Positions 9,868 to 18,741 of a stretch of DNA of 64,000 bases are shown here, piece by piece; position 1 is the stretch's first letter; every line of letters begins with the position of its first letter. Where the stretch lies: contig CCSI01000004.1 in assembly GCA_000756795.1 (NCBI GenBank), positions 124,001-188,000 on the forward strand. Reading direction: 5' to 3'. The notes beneath the pieces are model-generated. The model made no database searches, was not told the origin of the DNA, and saw only the letters and a list, made by a program, of their open reading frames with translations. The translations under genes and the position numbers were made by a program. Source of the stretch: Qipengyuania vulgaris (lineage in GTDB: Bacteria; Pseudomonadota; Alphaproteobacteria; Sphingomonadales; Sphingomonadaceae).

Positions 9868-10146
9868 TTACGGCTCCCCGAAGCCGTCCTCGACCATGGC
9901 GGAGAGGTCGGCCATCACCGTATCGGCGTTCGCGCCCTCGACGATGATTTCGATGGTGTCACCCTTGGCCGCGCCCAGCATCATGAGGCCGAGGATGGAG
10001 CCACCCGCTGCTTCGTTATCGCCCTTGGCCACGCGCACCTTGCAAGTCTCTGGCAGTTCGGCGACCGCGCCCACGAACTTGGCGCTCGCGCGTGCGTGCA
10101 GCCCGCGCTGGTTCACCACCTCGACCTGTTTCCTGAGTTCGCTCAA
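9868..10146 (-). CDS. HPr family phosphocarrier protein
   Basis: HPr relays phosphate from EI to EIIA proteins. The 92-residue protein has the phosphorylatable histidine at residue 17 in NQRGLHARAS and the regulatory serine at residue 50 in AAGGSILGLMML, the site used by HPr kinase. Its start overlaps the EIIA stop by four bases. With hprK and rapZ in the same operon and no sugar permease nearby, it most likely serves a regulatory rather than a sugar-transport PTS. An NPr (PTS-Ntr) role is equally compatible. Confidence 0.93.
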   Translation of the reverse strand: MSELRKQVEVVNQRGLHARASAKFVGAVAELPETCKVRVAKGDNEAAGGSILGLMMLGAAKGDTIEIIVEGANADTVMADLSAMVEDGFGEP

Positions 10147-10568
10147 CTTGCCTTCCGTGCGCTGTCGAGGTCCTGGCCGAGAAATTCGCTCGCCACGGTG
10201 ATGTAGTTGCGCCCGGCGGTCTGCGCGGCGCTGACGGCATCGACCACATTCATGCTCTTGCGTGCGCCGGCAAGCCGGATGAGCATCGGCAGGTTGATGC
10301 CCGCGATCACTTCGATCCGGCCCGTGTCGAGCAGCGAGATGGCGAGGTTGGAGGGCGTCCCGCCGAACAGGTCGGTCAGGATTATGGCGCCATCGCCCGT
10401 GTCGACGCTGGAAATTGCGTCGGCGATATCCTTGCGCCGCTGCTCCATATCGTCATTGGGGCCGATGCAGATGGTGGCCACCCCTTCTTGGGCGCCGACC
10501 ACGTGCTCCATCGCGTCGATGAAATGTTCGGCCAGCTTGCCGTGGGTGACGAGGATCATTCCGATCAT
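10143..10568 (-). CDS. PTS EIIA component, mannose/fructose (EIIA-Man) family
   Basis: This 141-residue single-domain protein starts MIGMILVTHGKLAEHF, the EIIA-Man family opening in which His9 is the phosphorylation site. DLFGGTPSNLA, around residue 67, is the other conserved block. No EIIB, EIIC or EIID gene is nearby, so it is an orphan EIIA that probably works as a regulator. In many alphaproteobacteria it follows chvG, hprK and rapZ, as here. It overlaps the HPr gene and lies 65 bases downstream of rapZ. Confidence 0.92.
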   Translation of the reverse strand: MIGMILVTHGKLAEHFIDAMEHVVGAQEGVATICIGPNDDMEQRRKDIADAISSVDTGDGAIILTDLFGGTPSNLAISLLDTGRIEVIAGINLPMLIRLAGARKSMNVVDAVSAAQTAGRNYITVASEFLGQDLDSARKAS

Positions 10569-10633
10569 GCGGTTGCTTGCGTCCGTTTAGCGTCCCGAGA
10601 GTTTAGGCTCATCATGTTAACCATTGCTGGATT

Positions 10634-11530
10634 TCAGCGCCTCTCGAGCGGGTCGGCGGGGCGGCTTTCCAGATTGCGGTGCAGGACCGTGGGCGAAAAG
10701 CCCGCCTCACGCAAGACCCGCGCGGCACGCTCTGCACTGTAAACCGAACGGTGTCTCCCCCCGGTACAGCCGAATGCGATGTTGAGATAGCTGCGGTCCT
10801 GCGCGGCGTAGCGTGGCAGCAATTCGAGCAGCGTGTCGGCGATGCGGGCGAAGGCGGGCTCCAGAGCGGGGTCGGCCTCGATGTGTCTCGCGACCGGTTC
10901 GTCTTGCCCCGTGAGGTCACGCAATTCCGGCTGCCAGTGCGGATTGTCGAGGAAGCGCATGTCGAAGAGCAGGTCGGCGAGCGGGGGCATGCCGCGGGCG
11001 AAGCCGAAGCTGGAGACGGTGACCGTCATCTCGCGCGCACCGCTCTTGCCGAAACGCTCGCGCACAACCTGTCCGAGCTGGTTGGCGGAGAATTCGCTCG
11101 TGTCGATGAGTACTTCGGCCCAGCTGCGCAAGGGTTCGAGCAGTTCGCGCTCGGCCTTGATGCCGCCTGCTACGGGCCGTTCGCGCGCCATCGGGTGCGG
11201 GCGGCGGGTCTCGTTGTAGCGGCGTTCGAGCTCGCTCGTTGAGCAGTCGATGAAAAGCGTGGTGAGCTCGACATCCTCGCGCTTTGCCAGCTCCTCGCAC
11301 TGGGCGATGATGCCGGCGGGCACGAAGCCGCGGGTGCGCGAATCGAAGCCGATTGCGATGGGCGAGCGGCTCTCCGCCTCGCTACCGACGAGGTTGGAAA
11401 GGAGGCGCAGCGGAAAATTGTCGATGGCTTCCCAGCCCAGGTCTTCGAGCACCTGCAGCGCGGTGGACTTGCCCGCGCCCGACATGCCCGTGACGAGCAA
11501 AATCCGCTGGCGCGAGGGCGTGTCGTTCAC
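10634..11530 (-). CDS. rapZ: RNase adapter / nucleotide-binding protein RapZ
   Basis: The 298-residue protein has a P-loop at residues 15-23 (GMSGAGKST), the DNFPL motif following the N-terminal strand, and the C-terminal blocks FGFARGMPP, FDMRFLDNPHW and FGCTGGRHRSVY that identify the RapZ/YvcJ family. In enterobacteria RapZ guides RNase E to the sRNA GlmZ and so controls glucosamine-6-phosphate synthesis; in alphaproteobacteria the role is less clear. The gene overlaps hprK by four bases, which couples it to the phosphotransfer operon. Confidence 0.95.
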   Translation of the reverse strand: MNDTPSRQRILLVTGMSGAGKSTALQVLEDLGWEAIDNFPLRLLSNLVGSEAESRSPIAIGFDSRTRGFVPAGIIAQCEELAKREDVELTTLFIDCSTSELERRYNETRRPHPMARERPVAGGIKAERELLEPLRSWAEVLIDTSEFSANQLGQVVRERFGKSGAREMTVTVSSFGFARGMPPLADLLFDMRFLDNPHWQPELRDLTGQDEPVARHIEADPALEPAFARIADTLLELLPRYAAQDRSYLNIAFGCTGGRHRSVYSAERAARVLREAGFSPTVLHRNLESRPADPLERR

Positions 11531-11976
11531 TGCGCGGCCTCTTGCCCTTCGCCCGCCACGGCAAGGCCATGCTTGCCGAGCGCGAATTCGGCCCTGAGCG
11601 CCTGCGTCGCGTCGCCGGGGCGGAAAAGCAGCACCGGAATGTCCTTGCCGCCAAGCTGGGTGGTGGCGAGTTCCATTGGATAGCGCGGGGCGAGCGTGGT
11701 CAGCTGGAGCACCAGCGCAATCGGCACTTCGGCGGTTTCCAGTTCGACCAGCCCGACATTGCGCACCTCAAGAAGGCCGCGCGTGGTCTTGGGCGGGCAG
11801 GCAACCGGGTGGCCGCTCTCATCGTCGATCACGATGCCGTCATCGCCAATCAGCGTGGCGCCGCGATCGATGAGCGCCAGCGCGAGCGAGGACTTGCCTG
11901 CCCCCGCTTCGCCGGCAATCAGCAATCCGCGCCCGTCGATGGCGACGGCGGTGACATTGGGAAGCTTGGTCTTCAT
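11527..11976 (-). CDS. hprK: HPr kinase, short alphaproteobacterial form
   Basis: The 149-residue protein corresponds only to the C-terminal catalytic half of Firmicutes HprK/P. It has the P-loop GEAGAGKSS (residues 22-30), GDDGIVID and the signature-like LLEVRNVGLVEL. The N-terminal domain is absent, as is usual in alphaproteobacteria. It would phosphorylate Ser50 of the HPr encoded two genes downstream. Its stop overlaps rapZ and its start overlaps chvG, each by four bases, so the sensor kinase and the HPr kinase are translationally coupled. Confidence 0.93.
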   Translation of the reverse strand: MKTKLPNVTAVAIDGRGLLIAGEAGAGKSSLALALIDRGATLIGDDGIVIDDESGHPVACPPKTTRGLLEVRNVGLVELETAEVPIALVLQLTTLAPRYPMELATTQLGGKDIPVLLFRPGDATQALRAEFALGKHGLAVAGEGQEAAQ

Positions 11977-13541
11977 CGTTTCGCCGCCGGCAGGTCGAGA
12001 ACGAAGCAGGCACCGTTTGCGCCGTCACTGCGGCCCTCGACATGGAGCGAGCCTTCATGCGCTTCGGCGATGGTGCGGCCGATGGCGAGGCCGAGGCCCG
12101 AGTGGTTGCCGAAATCCTCGCCCTCGGGGCGGTCGGAGTGGAAACGGTGGAACACTTTCTCTCGCTTTTCCTCCGGAATACCCGGACCTTCGTCGCAAAC
12201 TGTCAGGAGCACACGCCCTTCGCGCCGGACAAGCGCCGCGTCAATAGTGCCTGCGGGCGGCGAGAAGGACACGGCATTGTCGAGCAGGTTCTCGATAATG
12301 CGTTCAAGCCGCATGCCGACGCCGTTCACGACCAGCGCATCGCCCTCGGCCGAGACAGTGACTGTGCGGCCCTCGTTCTCGCCGCGCTCCTCGCGGCTTG
12401 TGACGATATTGTGCAGCAATTCGGCCATGTCGACGCGCTCGAATTCGGTGCGCGACATTTCGGCATCGATGCGGCTGGCGTCGGAGATTTCGGTCACGAG
12501 GCGATCGATGCGGCGCACGTCGTGGGTGGCGATATCGAGCAATTGCGCGCGCAGTTCGGGGTCGTCGACCTTGCCGAGGCTTTCGGTCGCGCTGCGCAGG
12601 CTCGCAAGCGGGTTCTTGATTTCATGCGCTACGTCGGCAGCGAAGCTTTCGACCGCGTCGATACGGTGGCGCAGCGCGGCGGTCATGTCCGAAACGGCGC
12701 GGGCGAGCATGCCGATTTCGTCGCGCCGGTCGGGCAGGCGCGGGACCTCGACTTGCCGGTCACGCCCCTGCCGCACGCGCACAGCGGCCTGCACCAGTTC
12801 GCGAAGCGGGCGCACGATGGTCTGCGCAAGGAAGAAGCTGAGCAGCGTCGAGACTGCGAGGAACAGCAAGACTATTATTGCCACTGTGGTGCGCGCCTCG
12901 CGGACCGACTGGGTGATGTCGACCGGATTGCGGGTCAGCAGCAGGGTGTCGCCATCGAGGCCCACAGGCGCAGCGGCGTTGATGACATGCGTGCCGTCGG
13001 GCGCGTCGCGCAGCACGATTTGCGTGAGGCTTTCCTCGCGTGCGCGGACGAGTTCGGGCCAGGCCTCGGCATTGTCGACTTCGGGCTGGCGATAATCGGG
13101 GAGGGCAGGCGCGCCCACGACGCGGTCGAACCAGCGGTCCATCCGCAGCGCGAAATCACCCTGGTCGACTTCGGAAGGTTCCGGCAGGTCGAAGCTGGGC
13201 GGCGCCAGCTGGAAACTGTCGGATTCAAGTTCGCCCTCGGGGCCATAGACCCGGATGCGGAGCCGCTGCTCCTTGCCGATCTGGATCAGCAGCGCTTCCT
13301 GCCGTTGCTGGGTCGCGCCTGCCAGCGCCTCGGCAGTGATCTGTGCCTCGACCAGCGCCAGCTTGAACCGCTCGTCGAGCAGCTGCTTGCGGTAGCTGTC
13401 GAGATAGAGCACGCCGCCGCCCAGCAGCACCAGCGGCAGGACATTGACGAAAAGGATGCGGCTGGTGAGGGTGAGGCGACCCGACCAGCTCAGCTTGTCG
13501 GAAAGGTGTTCGCCCCGGGGGACGGGTGTCGTCTCAGCCAT
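11973..13541 (-). CDS. chvG: Sensor histidine kinase, ChvG/ExoS type
   Basis: The 522-residue membrane kinase has two membrane segments (about 29-48 and 220-245) around a periplasmic sensor region of some 170 residues, then a HAMP linker. The HisKA motif is [19 protein letters not shown], followed by an ATPase domain with [19 protein letters not shown] and a GLGLAI-type G2 box. ChvG senses acid, envelope or host signals in Agrobacterium, Sinorhizobium and Brucella (as BvrS). The gene overlaps chvI by eight bases. The gene order downstream (hprK, rapZ, EIIA, HPr) matches the conserved alphaproteobacterial locus, which supports the symbol. Confidence 0.92.
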   Translation of the reverse strand: MAETTPVPRGEHLSDKLSWSGRLTLTSRILFVNVLPLVLLGGGVLYLDSYRKQLLDERFKLALVEAQITAEALAGATQQRQEALLIQIGKEQRLRIRVYGPEGELESDSFQLAPPSFDLPEPSEVDQGDFALRMDRWFDRVVGAPALPDYRQPEVDNAEAWPELVRAREESLTQIVLRDAPDGTHVINAAAPVGLDGDTLLLTRNPVDITQSVREARTTVAIIVLLFLAVSTLLSFFLAQTIVRPLRELVQAAVRVRQGRDRQVEVPRLPDRRDEIGMLARAVSDMTAALRHRIDAVESFAADVAHEIKNPLASLRSATESLGKVDDPELRAQLLDIATHDVRRIDRLVTEISDASRIDAEMSRTEFERVDMAELLHNIVTSREERGENEGRTVTVSAEGDALVVNGVGMRLERIIENLLDNAVSFSPPAGTIDAALVRREGRVLLTVCDEGPGIPEEKREKVFHRFHSDRPEGEDFGNHSGLGLAIGRTIAEAHEGSLHVEGRSDGANGACFVLDLPAAKR

Positions 13542-14283
13542 CGCTGAAGCTGTACCCCGCGCCGTAAAGCGTCTCGATGGCGCTGAATTCGCCGTCTACC
13601 TTGCGGAACTTGCGGCGCATGCGCTTGATGTGGCTGTCCACCGTGCGGTCGTCGACGAAGACATCGTCGGGATAGGCGGCATCCATCAGCTGGTTGCGGC
13701 TCTTGATGACGCCGGGATGCGCGGCGAGCGCTTCCAGCAGCAGGAATTCGGTGACGGTGAGCGAGACGGGATTGCCGTCCCAGGTGACGTGGTGGCGCGC
13801 CGGGTCCATGCGCAGGCGTCCGCGCTCGATGACTTCGGCCGGCTTTTCTCCCGGCTCGATGGGCATGGGGCGGCGCGCGTCGGAGCGGCGCAGGATGGCG
13901 CGGATACGCGCGAGCAGGAGGCGCAGGCTGAACGGCTTGGCGATGTAATCGTCCGCGCCCATCTGGAACCCGGCTTCTTCGTCCTGCTCGTCATCCTTGC
14001 TGGTGAGGAAGATGACCGGCAGCGGTGACTGTTCGCGCAGGCGGCGAAGCAGTTCCATCCCGTCCATCTTGGGCATCTTGATATCGAAAATGGCAAGGTC
14101 GGGCGGATTGCCCAGAAGCGCCGACAGGGCCTGCTCGCCGTCCGAATAGACCCGCGTTGCGAATCCTTCGGCCTGCAGCGCGATGGAGACGGTGGTGAGG
14201 ATGTTGCGGTCGTCATCGACCAGCGCAATGACCGTGCGGTCGTCATCCTGCGGGGGCGTGCCGGTTGCGGCTTCTGTTTCCAT
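13534..14283 (-). CDS. chvI: Response regulator ChvI (OmpR family)
   Basis: The product is 249 residues from the ATG at 14283, with an in-frame alternative seven codons upstream. It has an N-terminal receiver domain ([23 protein letters not shown] with the phospho-accepting aspartate, and the lysine in DDYIAKPF) and a C-terminal OmpR winged helix ([27 protein letters not shown]). It is the first gene of the phosphotransfer operon and probably controls it and envelope genes. The spacer to pckA is about 185 bases and divergent; in rhizobia ChvI-type regulators influence pckA, which makes this arrangement suggestive. Confidence 0.93.
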   Translation of the reverse strand: METEAATGTPPQDDDRTVIALVDDDRNILTTVSIALQAEGFATRVYSDGEQALSALLGNPPDLAIFDIKMPKMDGMELLRRLREQSPLPVIFLTSKDDEQDEEAGFQMGADDYIAKPFSLRLLLARIRAILRRSDARRPMPIEPGEKPAEVIERGRLRMDPARHHVTWDGNPVSLTVTEFLLLEALAAHPGVIKSRNQLMDAAYPDDVFVDDRTVDSHIKRMRRKFRKVDGEFSAIETLYGAGYSFSDG

Positions 14284-14362
14284 AAAACAGCCGACTACAG
14301 CCATTTGGCGGGCAACACAACGCGCGCTTCACTCGCCTTAAACGAAATTGGGGGCGCTGCGT

Positions 14363-14391
14363 TTGACGTTGCGGCAGCGCGGGACTAAAGG
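14363..14391 (+). promoter_or_regulatory. Putative promoter of pckA
   Basis: TTGACG at 14363 and TAAAGG at 14386 are separated by exactly 17 bases, fitting a sigma-70-type promoter about 75 bases ahead of the pckA start. It lies in the divergent spacer shared with chvI. The call rests on consensus similarity only. Confidence 0.45.
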
Positions 14392-14468
14392 CTGGGTCGA
14401 CGGGCGCGCATTCGTATGCGCGAATGATTCTCGACCTACATCTTGTCTCTTTGACGCTGGAGATTTCA

Positions 14469-16058
14469 GTGACCACCGCACTTTCCCACTCGCTTGCCGC
14501 GCAGGGCATCGAGACCGCTGCGACGATTCACCCCAACCTCACCTCGGAAGAGCTGACCGCCGCGGCGCTCGAGCGGGGCGAAGGCCGCCGCGCCAAGGAC
14601 GGCCCGCTGGTGGTCGAGACCGGCAAGCACACCGGCCGCAGCGCGAAGGACAAGTTCATCGTCCGCAACGCCGAAACCGAAGACACGGTGTGGTGGGACA
14701 ACAATGCCTCGATGACGCCCGAGCATTTCGCGGCATTGAAAGAAGACTTCATGGCCGCCCTGAAGGACAAGGGCGAGCTGTTCGTGGCCGACCTTTTCGG
14801 CGGTTCGCAGCCCGAATATCGCGTCAATGTGCGCGTCATCAACGAGCTAGCCTGGCACAACCAGTTCATCCGCACGATGCTGGTCCGCCCCACGGCGGCA
14901 GAGCTCGAAGGCTTCACGCCCGAATACACCATCATCGACCTGCCGACCTTCAAGGCCGACCCGGAGCGCCACGGTACGCGCAGCGAGACGGTGATTGCGG
15001 TCAATCTCGAAGAAAAGCTCATCCTCATCGGCGGCACGAAATATGCCGGCGAAATGAAGAAGAGCGTCTTCGGTATCCTCAACTACCTCCTGCCGCCCAA
15101 GGGCGTGATGCCGATGCACTGCTCGGCCAACATCGGCCCCGACGGCAAGAGCGCGGTGTTCTTCGGCCTCTCGGGCACTGGCAAGACCACGCTGTCGGCC
15201 GACGCCAGCCGCACGCTCATCGGCGATGACGAGCACGGCTGGTCGGACACGGCGGTCTTCAATTTCGAAGGCGGCTGCTATGCCAAGATGATCCGCCTCG
15301 ACCCCGAGAGCGAGCCGGAAATCTACGCCACCACCAAGATGGAAGGCACCGTCCTCGAAAACGTGGTGATGGACGAGAATGGCGAGATCGACCTCGACGA
15401 CAACAGCCTCGCGGAGAACACCCGCGGCGCCTATCCGCTGTCCTCGATTCCCAACACCAGCGACGACAATCTCGGCCCGCCGCCGTCGAACGTCATCATG
15501 CTGACCGCCGATGCCTTCGGCGTGCTGCCTCCGATTGCGCGTTTGACGCCCGACCAGGCGATGTACCATTTCCTGTCGGGTTACACCGCCAAGGTTGCCG
15601 GCACCGAAATCGGCGTAAATGAGCCGACCGCGACCTTCAGCACCTGCTTCGGCGCGCCCTTCATGCCGCGTCACCCCAGCGTTTATGGCAATTTGCTGAA
15701 GAAGCGCATTGCCGAAGGCGGCGCGCAGTGCTGGCTGGTCAACACCGGCTGGACCGGCGGCAAGTATGGCGTCGGCAACCGCATGCCCATCAAGGCCACC
15801 CGCGCGCTCCTCAACGCCGCGCTCGACGGTAGCCTGAACGACGCGGAATTCCGCAAGGACCCGAATTTCGGCTTTGAAGTGCCGGTCAGCGTTCCGGGCG
15901 TCGACAGCACCATCCTCGACCCGCGCGCGACGTGGGAAGACAAGGACGAATACGACCGCACCGCGCAAAAGCTGGTGCAGCTATTCGTGGACAATTTCGA
16001 ACCCTTCGCCGCCCATGTCGACCAGGGCGTACGCGACGCCGCTCCGGAAGCGGCCTGA
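14469..16058 (+). CDS. pckA: Phosphoenolpyruvate carboxykinase (ATP)
   Basis: The enzyme converts oxaloacetate and ATP to phosphoenolpyruvate, CO2 and ADP, the entry step of gluconeogenesis. The P-loop [11 protein letters not shown] is near residues 233-243, followed by the metal site GDDEHGW. Upstream are TGRSAKDKF and the substrate block [23 protein letters not shown] lies toward the C-terminus. I chose the GTG at 14469, giving 529 residues, because GGAG lies six bases upstream; the frame is open to an ATG 45 bases earlier that lacks such a site. A strong hairpin terminator follows. The gene stands divergent to chvI. Confidence 0.96.
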   Translation: MTTALSHSLAAQGIETAATIHPNLTSEELTAAALERGEGRRAKDGPLVVETGKHTGRSAKDKFIVRNAETEDTVWWDNNASMTPEHFAALKEDFMAALKDKGELFVADLFGGSQPEYRVNVRVINELAWHNQFIRTMLVRPTAAELEGFTPEYTIIDLPTFKADPERHGTRSETVIAVNLEEKLILIGGTKYAGEMKKSVFGILNYLLPPKGVMPMHCSANIGPDGKSAVFFGLSGTGKTTLSADASRTLIGDDEHGWSDTAVFNFEGGCYAKMIRLDPESEPEIYATTKMEGTVLENVVMDENGEIDLDDNSLAENTRGAYPLSSIPNTSDDNLGPPPSNVIMLTADAFGVLPPIARLTPDQAMYHFLSGYTAKVAGTEIGVNEPTATFSTCFGAPFMPRHPSVYGNLLKKRIAEGGAQCWLVNTGWTGGKYGVGNRMPIKATRALLNAALDGSLNDAEFRKDPNFGFEVPVSVPGVDSTILDPRATWEDKDEYDRTAQKLVQLFVDNFEPFAAHVDQGVRDAAPEAA

Positions 16059-16123
16059 AAAAGCGCTGCTCCCGAAGCAGCCTGACGAGACAGCCCGCTT
16101 GCTGGGCAACGAGTTGGAGAGGA

Positions 16124-16168
16124 GGCCCCCGGCCGCGCCAAGGAGAGATGGCGCGGACCGGGGGCTTT
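16124..16168 (+). terminator. Terminator after pckA
   Basis: A long GC-rich stem, roughly GCCCCCGGCCGCGCC against GGCGCGGACCGGGGGC with one bulge, is followed by ctttaaatt. It lies 65 bases past the pckA stop. The T tract is short, but the stem is very stable. Confidence 0.7.
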
Positions 16169-16225
16169 AAATTGACGCTTTCACGCTTCATGCTGCGGAA
16201 AGCCCCCATGCGCGATAGGACCGCC

Positions 16226-17047
16226 ATGAATTTCCGCTCGTTCTTCCTGCCCCTCGTCGCGCTTGGCTGCACCGTGCCGCTGTCCGCGCAGGAGGCCGCG
16301 CCGACTGTAGCGGTGGAGGAGGCCTATAGCGGGCCGACGGTCTACAGGGCCGAAGTCGCTGCGACTTATCCGCATGACACCAACGCCTTCACGCAAGGCC
16401 TGTTGTGGCACGAGGGCGCGCTTTACGAGAGCACCGGGCGCGAAGGCCAATCAGTCGTGCGCAAGGTCGATCTGGCGACGGGCGATGTGCTGCAGGAGAG
16501 TGCCATTCCTGCCGATCAGTTCGGTGAGGGGCTGGCGCCGGCGGGCGATGATTTCGTCAGCCTGACATGGCGCAACGGTGTCATCCACCGCTGGGATGCC
16601 GATACGCTGGAGCACAAGGCCTCGCGCGACGATTATCCGCTTGTGGGCTGGGGGCTGACCACCTCGGACGAAGGCCTCGTTCATTCCGACGGCAGCGCCA
16701 CACTGCGCATTCTCGACCCCGACACCTACGAGGTTCGCCGGAGCGTGGACGTCACGATGAATGGTCGTCCGCTGCGCCGCTTGAACGAACTCGAGATGAT
16801 TGACGGGCTTGTCTATGCCAATATCTGGGAGACCGGTTTCATCGTCGCAATCGACCCTGCCGATGGCGTGGTGAAACGCCTCATCGACCTGCGCGCGCTG
16901 GTGCAGTCGGTGCCTGTTTCTGGCTCCGACGCAGTGCTCAATGGCATTGCCTGGGACGCCGAAAACCGCCGGATGTTCGTCACAGGCAAGCTGTGGCCGT
17001 CGCTGTTCGAAATCCGGCTGGTTGAAACCGACGCCAAGGTCCGTTGA
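16226..17047 (+). CDS. Glutaminyl-peptide cyclotransferase (plant/bacterial type), exported
   Basis: This family converts N-terminal glutamine of peptides to pyroglutamate and folds as a five-bladed beta-propeller. The 273-residue precursor starts MNFRSFFLPLVALGCTVPLSAQ, a signal peptide cleaved after about residue 22. Typical blocks are YPHDTNAFTQGL, LYESTGREGQS, GEGLAPAGDDFVSLTW, LNELEMIDGLVYANIW and LNGIAWDAENRRMFVTGK. AGGA lies seven bases before the chosen ATG; further in-frame ATGs upstream have poorer sites. The gene converges on the flavoprotein gene with six bases between them. Confidence 0.88.
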   Translation: MNFRSFFLPLVALGCTVPLSAQEAAPTVAVEEAYSGPTVYRAEVAATYPHDTNAFTQGLLWHEGALYESTGREGQSVVRKVDLATGDVLQESAIPADQFGEGLAPAGDDFVSLTWRNGVIHRWDADTLEHKASRDDYPLVGWGLTTSDEGLVHSDGSATLRILDPDTYEVRRSVDVTMNGRPLRRLNELEMIDGLVYANIWETGFIVAIDPADGVVKRLIDLRALVQSVPVSGSDAVLNGIAWDAENRRMFVTGKLWPSLFEIRLVETDAKVR

Positions 17048-17053
17048 TCTGCG

Positions 17054-18685
17054 TCAGACCTCGCTGGCGGGTGCGGCGAGCCGGTCGACGTAATCCCATA
17101 CGCGGCTGACCACGACAGACCCTTCGCCCACCGCGCTCGCCACGCGCTTGACCGAACCGGCGCGTACGTCGCCGACCGCAAAAATGCCGTCGGTGCCGGT
17201 TTCGAAGGGTGTCTCGCGGCCCACTTCAGCGCCGGTCTTCACGAAGCCTTTCTCGTCAACCTCGACCATGCCCGAGAGCCAGTCGGTGTTGGGCGCTGCG
17301 CCAATCATGATGAATAGCGCGCGGGTGGCGATGCGCCGTTCGCCCTCGGGGCCGGAAAATGTGACAGCCTCCAAGTGCCCTTCGCCGTGCAGATGCGTGA
17401 CTTCGGTGTTGTAGTGGATGGTGACCGAGGGGTCGGCCTCGAGCCGCTGGGTGAGGTAGCTCGACATGCTGGAGGCAAGGCTGTCGCCGCGCACCACGAG
17501 GTGCACATGTGCGGCGCTTCGGCTGAGATACATTGCCGCCTGTCCCGCCGAATTGCCGCCGCCGATGACGACCGCCTCGGTGCCGTGGCAGAAGCGCGCT
17601 TCCATGTCGGTCGCGGCGTAGAAAATGCCCGCGCCTTCCATTTCCTCCAGTCCGTCGAGCGGCAGGCGGCGGTATTGCACGCCGGTCGCCACGAGGATGG
17701 ATTTGGCGCAGACCTCGTCGCCATCGTCGAGCGTGACGCAAAACGTCCTGTCCCCCTTTCGGGTGACGCGCTGTACGCTGCGCGGCATGGCGAAGCGCGT
17801 GCCGAATTTCATCGCCTGTATCTGCCCGCGATAGACGAGGTCCGCACCGCTGATGCCGGTCGGGAAACCCATGTAATTCTCGATGCGGCTGCTGGTGCCA
17901 GCCTGCCCGCCGATGGCCGTGTCCTCGATTGTGAGCGCGCACAGTCCCTCGCTTCCCGCATAGACTGATGCCGCGACCCCCGCCGGGCCGGCGCCGACGA
18001 TAAGCACATCGTAAAGCGTCTCACGGCACACATCGAGGTCGAGCCCGAGATGCTGCGCCATCTTGCGCGGAGTCGGGTCTTGCATCACCTCGTCCTGCCC
18101 GAGGATGACCGAAGGCTGGTGGTCGGTGAGGTTGCACACGGCTAACGTCTCGTCGTCGCGCCCGTCCATGTCGAGGCTCTGGAAAGGGATGCGGTTGCGG
18201 CTGAGGAACTGCTCGACCTTCTGCACCTTCGGGTCACGGTCGGCGCCGATGAGCTTCACATTGCTGTTTTTCAGTTCGAACTGGCGACGGCGGCGGGCCG
18301 AGAAGACGCGGATGACATGGTCGGATAGCTCGGGCACGCGCGCCATCAAATCGAGCATGTCCACCCTCGGCACTTCGAGCGTGCGCGTGGGCTTCGCTGC
18401 GCGCATGGGGAGGAAGTAAGTGCCCGCATTGAGGAAGGATATCTCGCCCATGAACTGGGTCGGGCCGAGCGAGCTGTCGAGCAGGCGCGCCTCGGAATAG
18501 GGGTCCTTCACCTCAATCTCGCCTTCGAGGACATATACGAAGGTGTCGACGGTATCGCCGATTTCGGCGACCATCTCGCCCGGCTCGTAGGTCCGCTCCG
18601 TGCCGATTTCGCGCAGCATGGCGACATGGCTGTCGGCCAGCGGCACGCGCGGCATGGTTTCGAGATTCTCGCCCAGCGCTTCCAT
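17054..18685 (-). CDS. Cyclic-nucleotide-domain / thioredoxin-fold / FAD-dependent oxidoreductase fusion
   Basis: Three parts can be read in 543 residues. Residues about 25-135 form a cNMP-binding-like domain (YVLEGEIEVKDP, FMGEISFLNAG). Residues about 150-215 resemble a glutaredoxin or thioredoxin fold (VEQFLSRNRIPFQSLD, QPSVILGQDEVMQDPT) without a CxxC pair. The rest is a thioredoxin-reductase-like flavoprotein: VGAGPAGVAASVYA for FAD, GGGNSAGQAAMYLS for NADPH and GIFAVGDVRAG near the end. The redox-active CATC of thioredoxin reductase is replaced by AATD, so it cannot be a classical thioredoxin reductase. AAGGGG favours the ATG at 18685 over the one three bases upstream. Confidence 0.85.
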   Translation of the reverse strand: MEALGENLETMPRVPLADSHVAMLREIGTERTYEPGEMVAEIGDTVDTFVYVLEGEIEVKDPYSEARLLDSSLGPTQFMGEISFLNAGTYFLPMRAAKPTRTLEVPRVDMLDLMARVPELSDHVIRVFSARRRRQFELKNSNVKLIGADRDPKVQKVEQFLSRNRIPFQSLDMDGRDDETLAVCNLTDHQPSVILGQDEVMQDPTPRKMAQHLGLDLDVCRETLYDVLIVGAGPAGVAASVYAGSEGLCALTIEDTAIGGQAGTSSRIENYMGFPTGISGADLVYRGQIQAMKFGTRFAMPRSVQRVTRKGDRTFCVTLDDGDEVCAKSILVATGVQYRRLPLDGLEEMEGAGIFYAATDMEARFCHGTEAVVIGGGNSAGQAAMYLSRSAAHVHLVVRGDSLASSMSSYLTQRLEADPSVTIHYNTEVTHLHGEGHLEAVTFSGPEGERRIATRALFIMIGAAPNTDWLSGMVEVDEKGFVKTGAEVGRETPFETGTDGIFAVGDVRAGSVKRVASAVGEGSVVVSRVWDYVDRLAAPASEV

Positions 18686-18741
18686 CATAATCCCCTTGGT
18701 ATGAACCCATAGATAGGGACGGTCAGGCGGCGAAAAAGGTC

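Noticed and set aside
12042..13547. A 501-codon plus-strand frame opposite chvG
   Set aside because: It is the antisense shadow of a complete histidine kinase gene and has no start signal.
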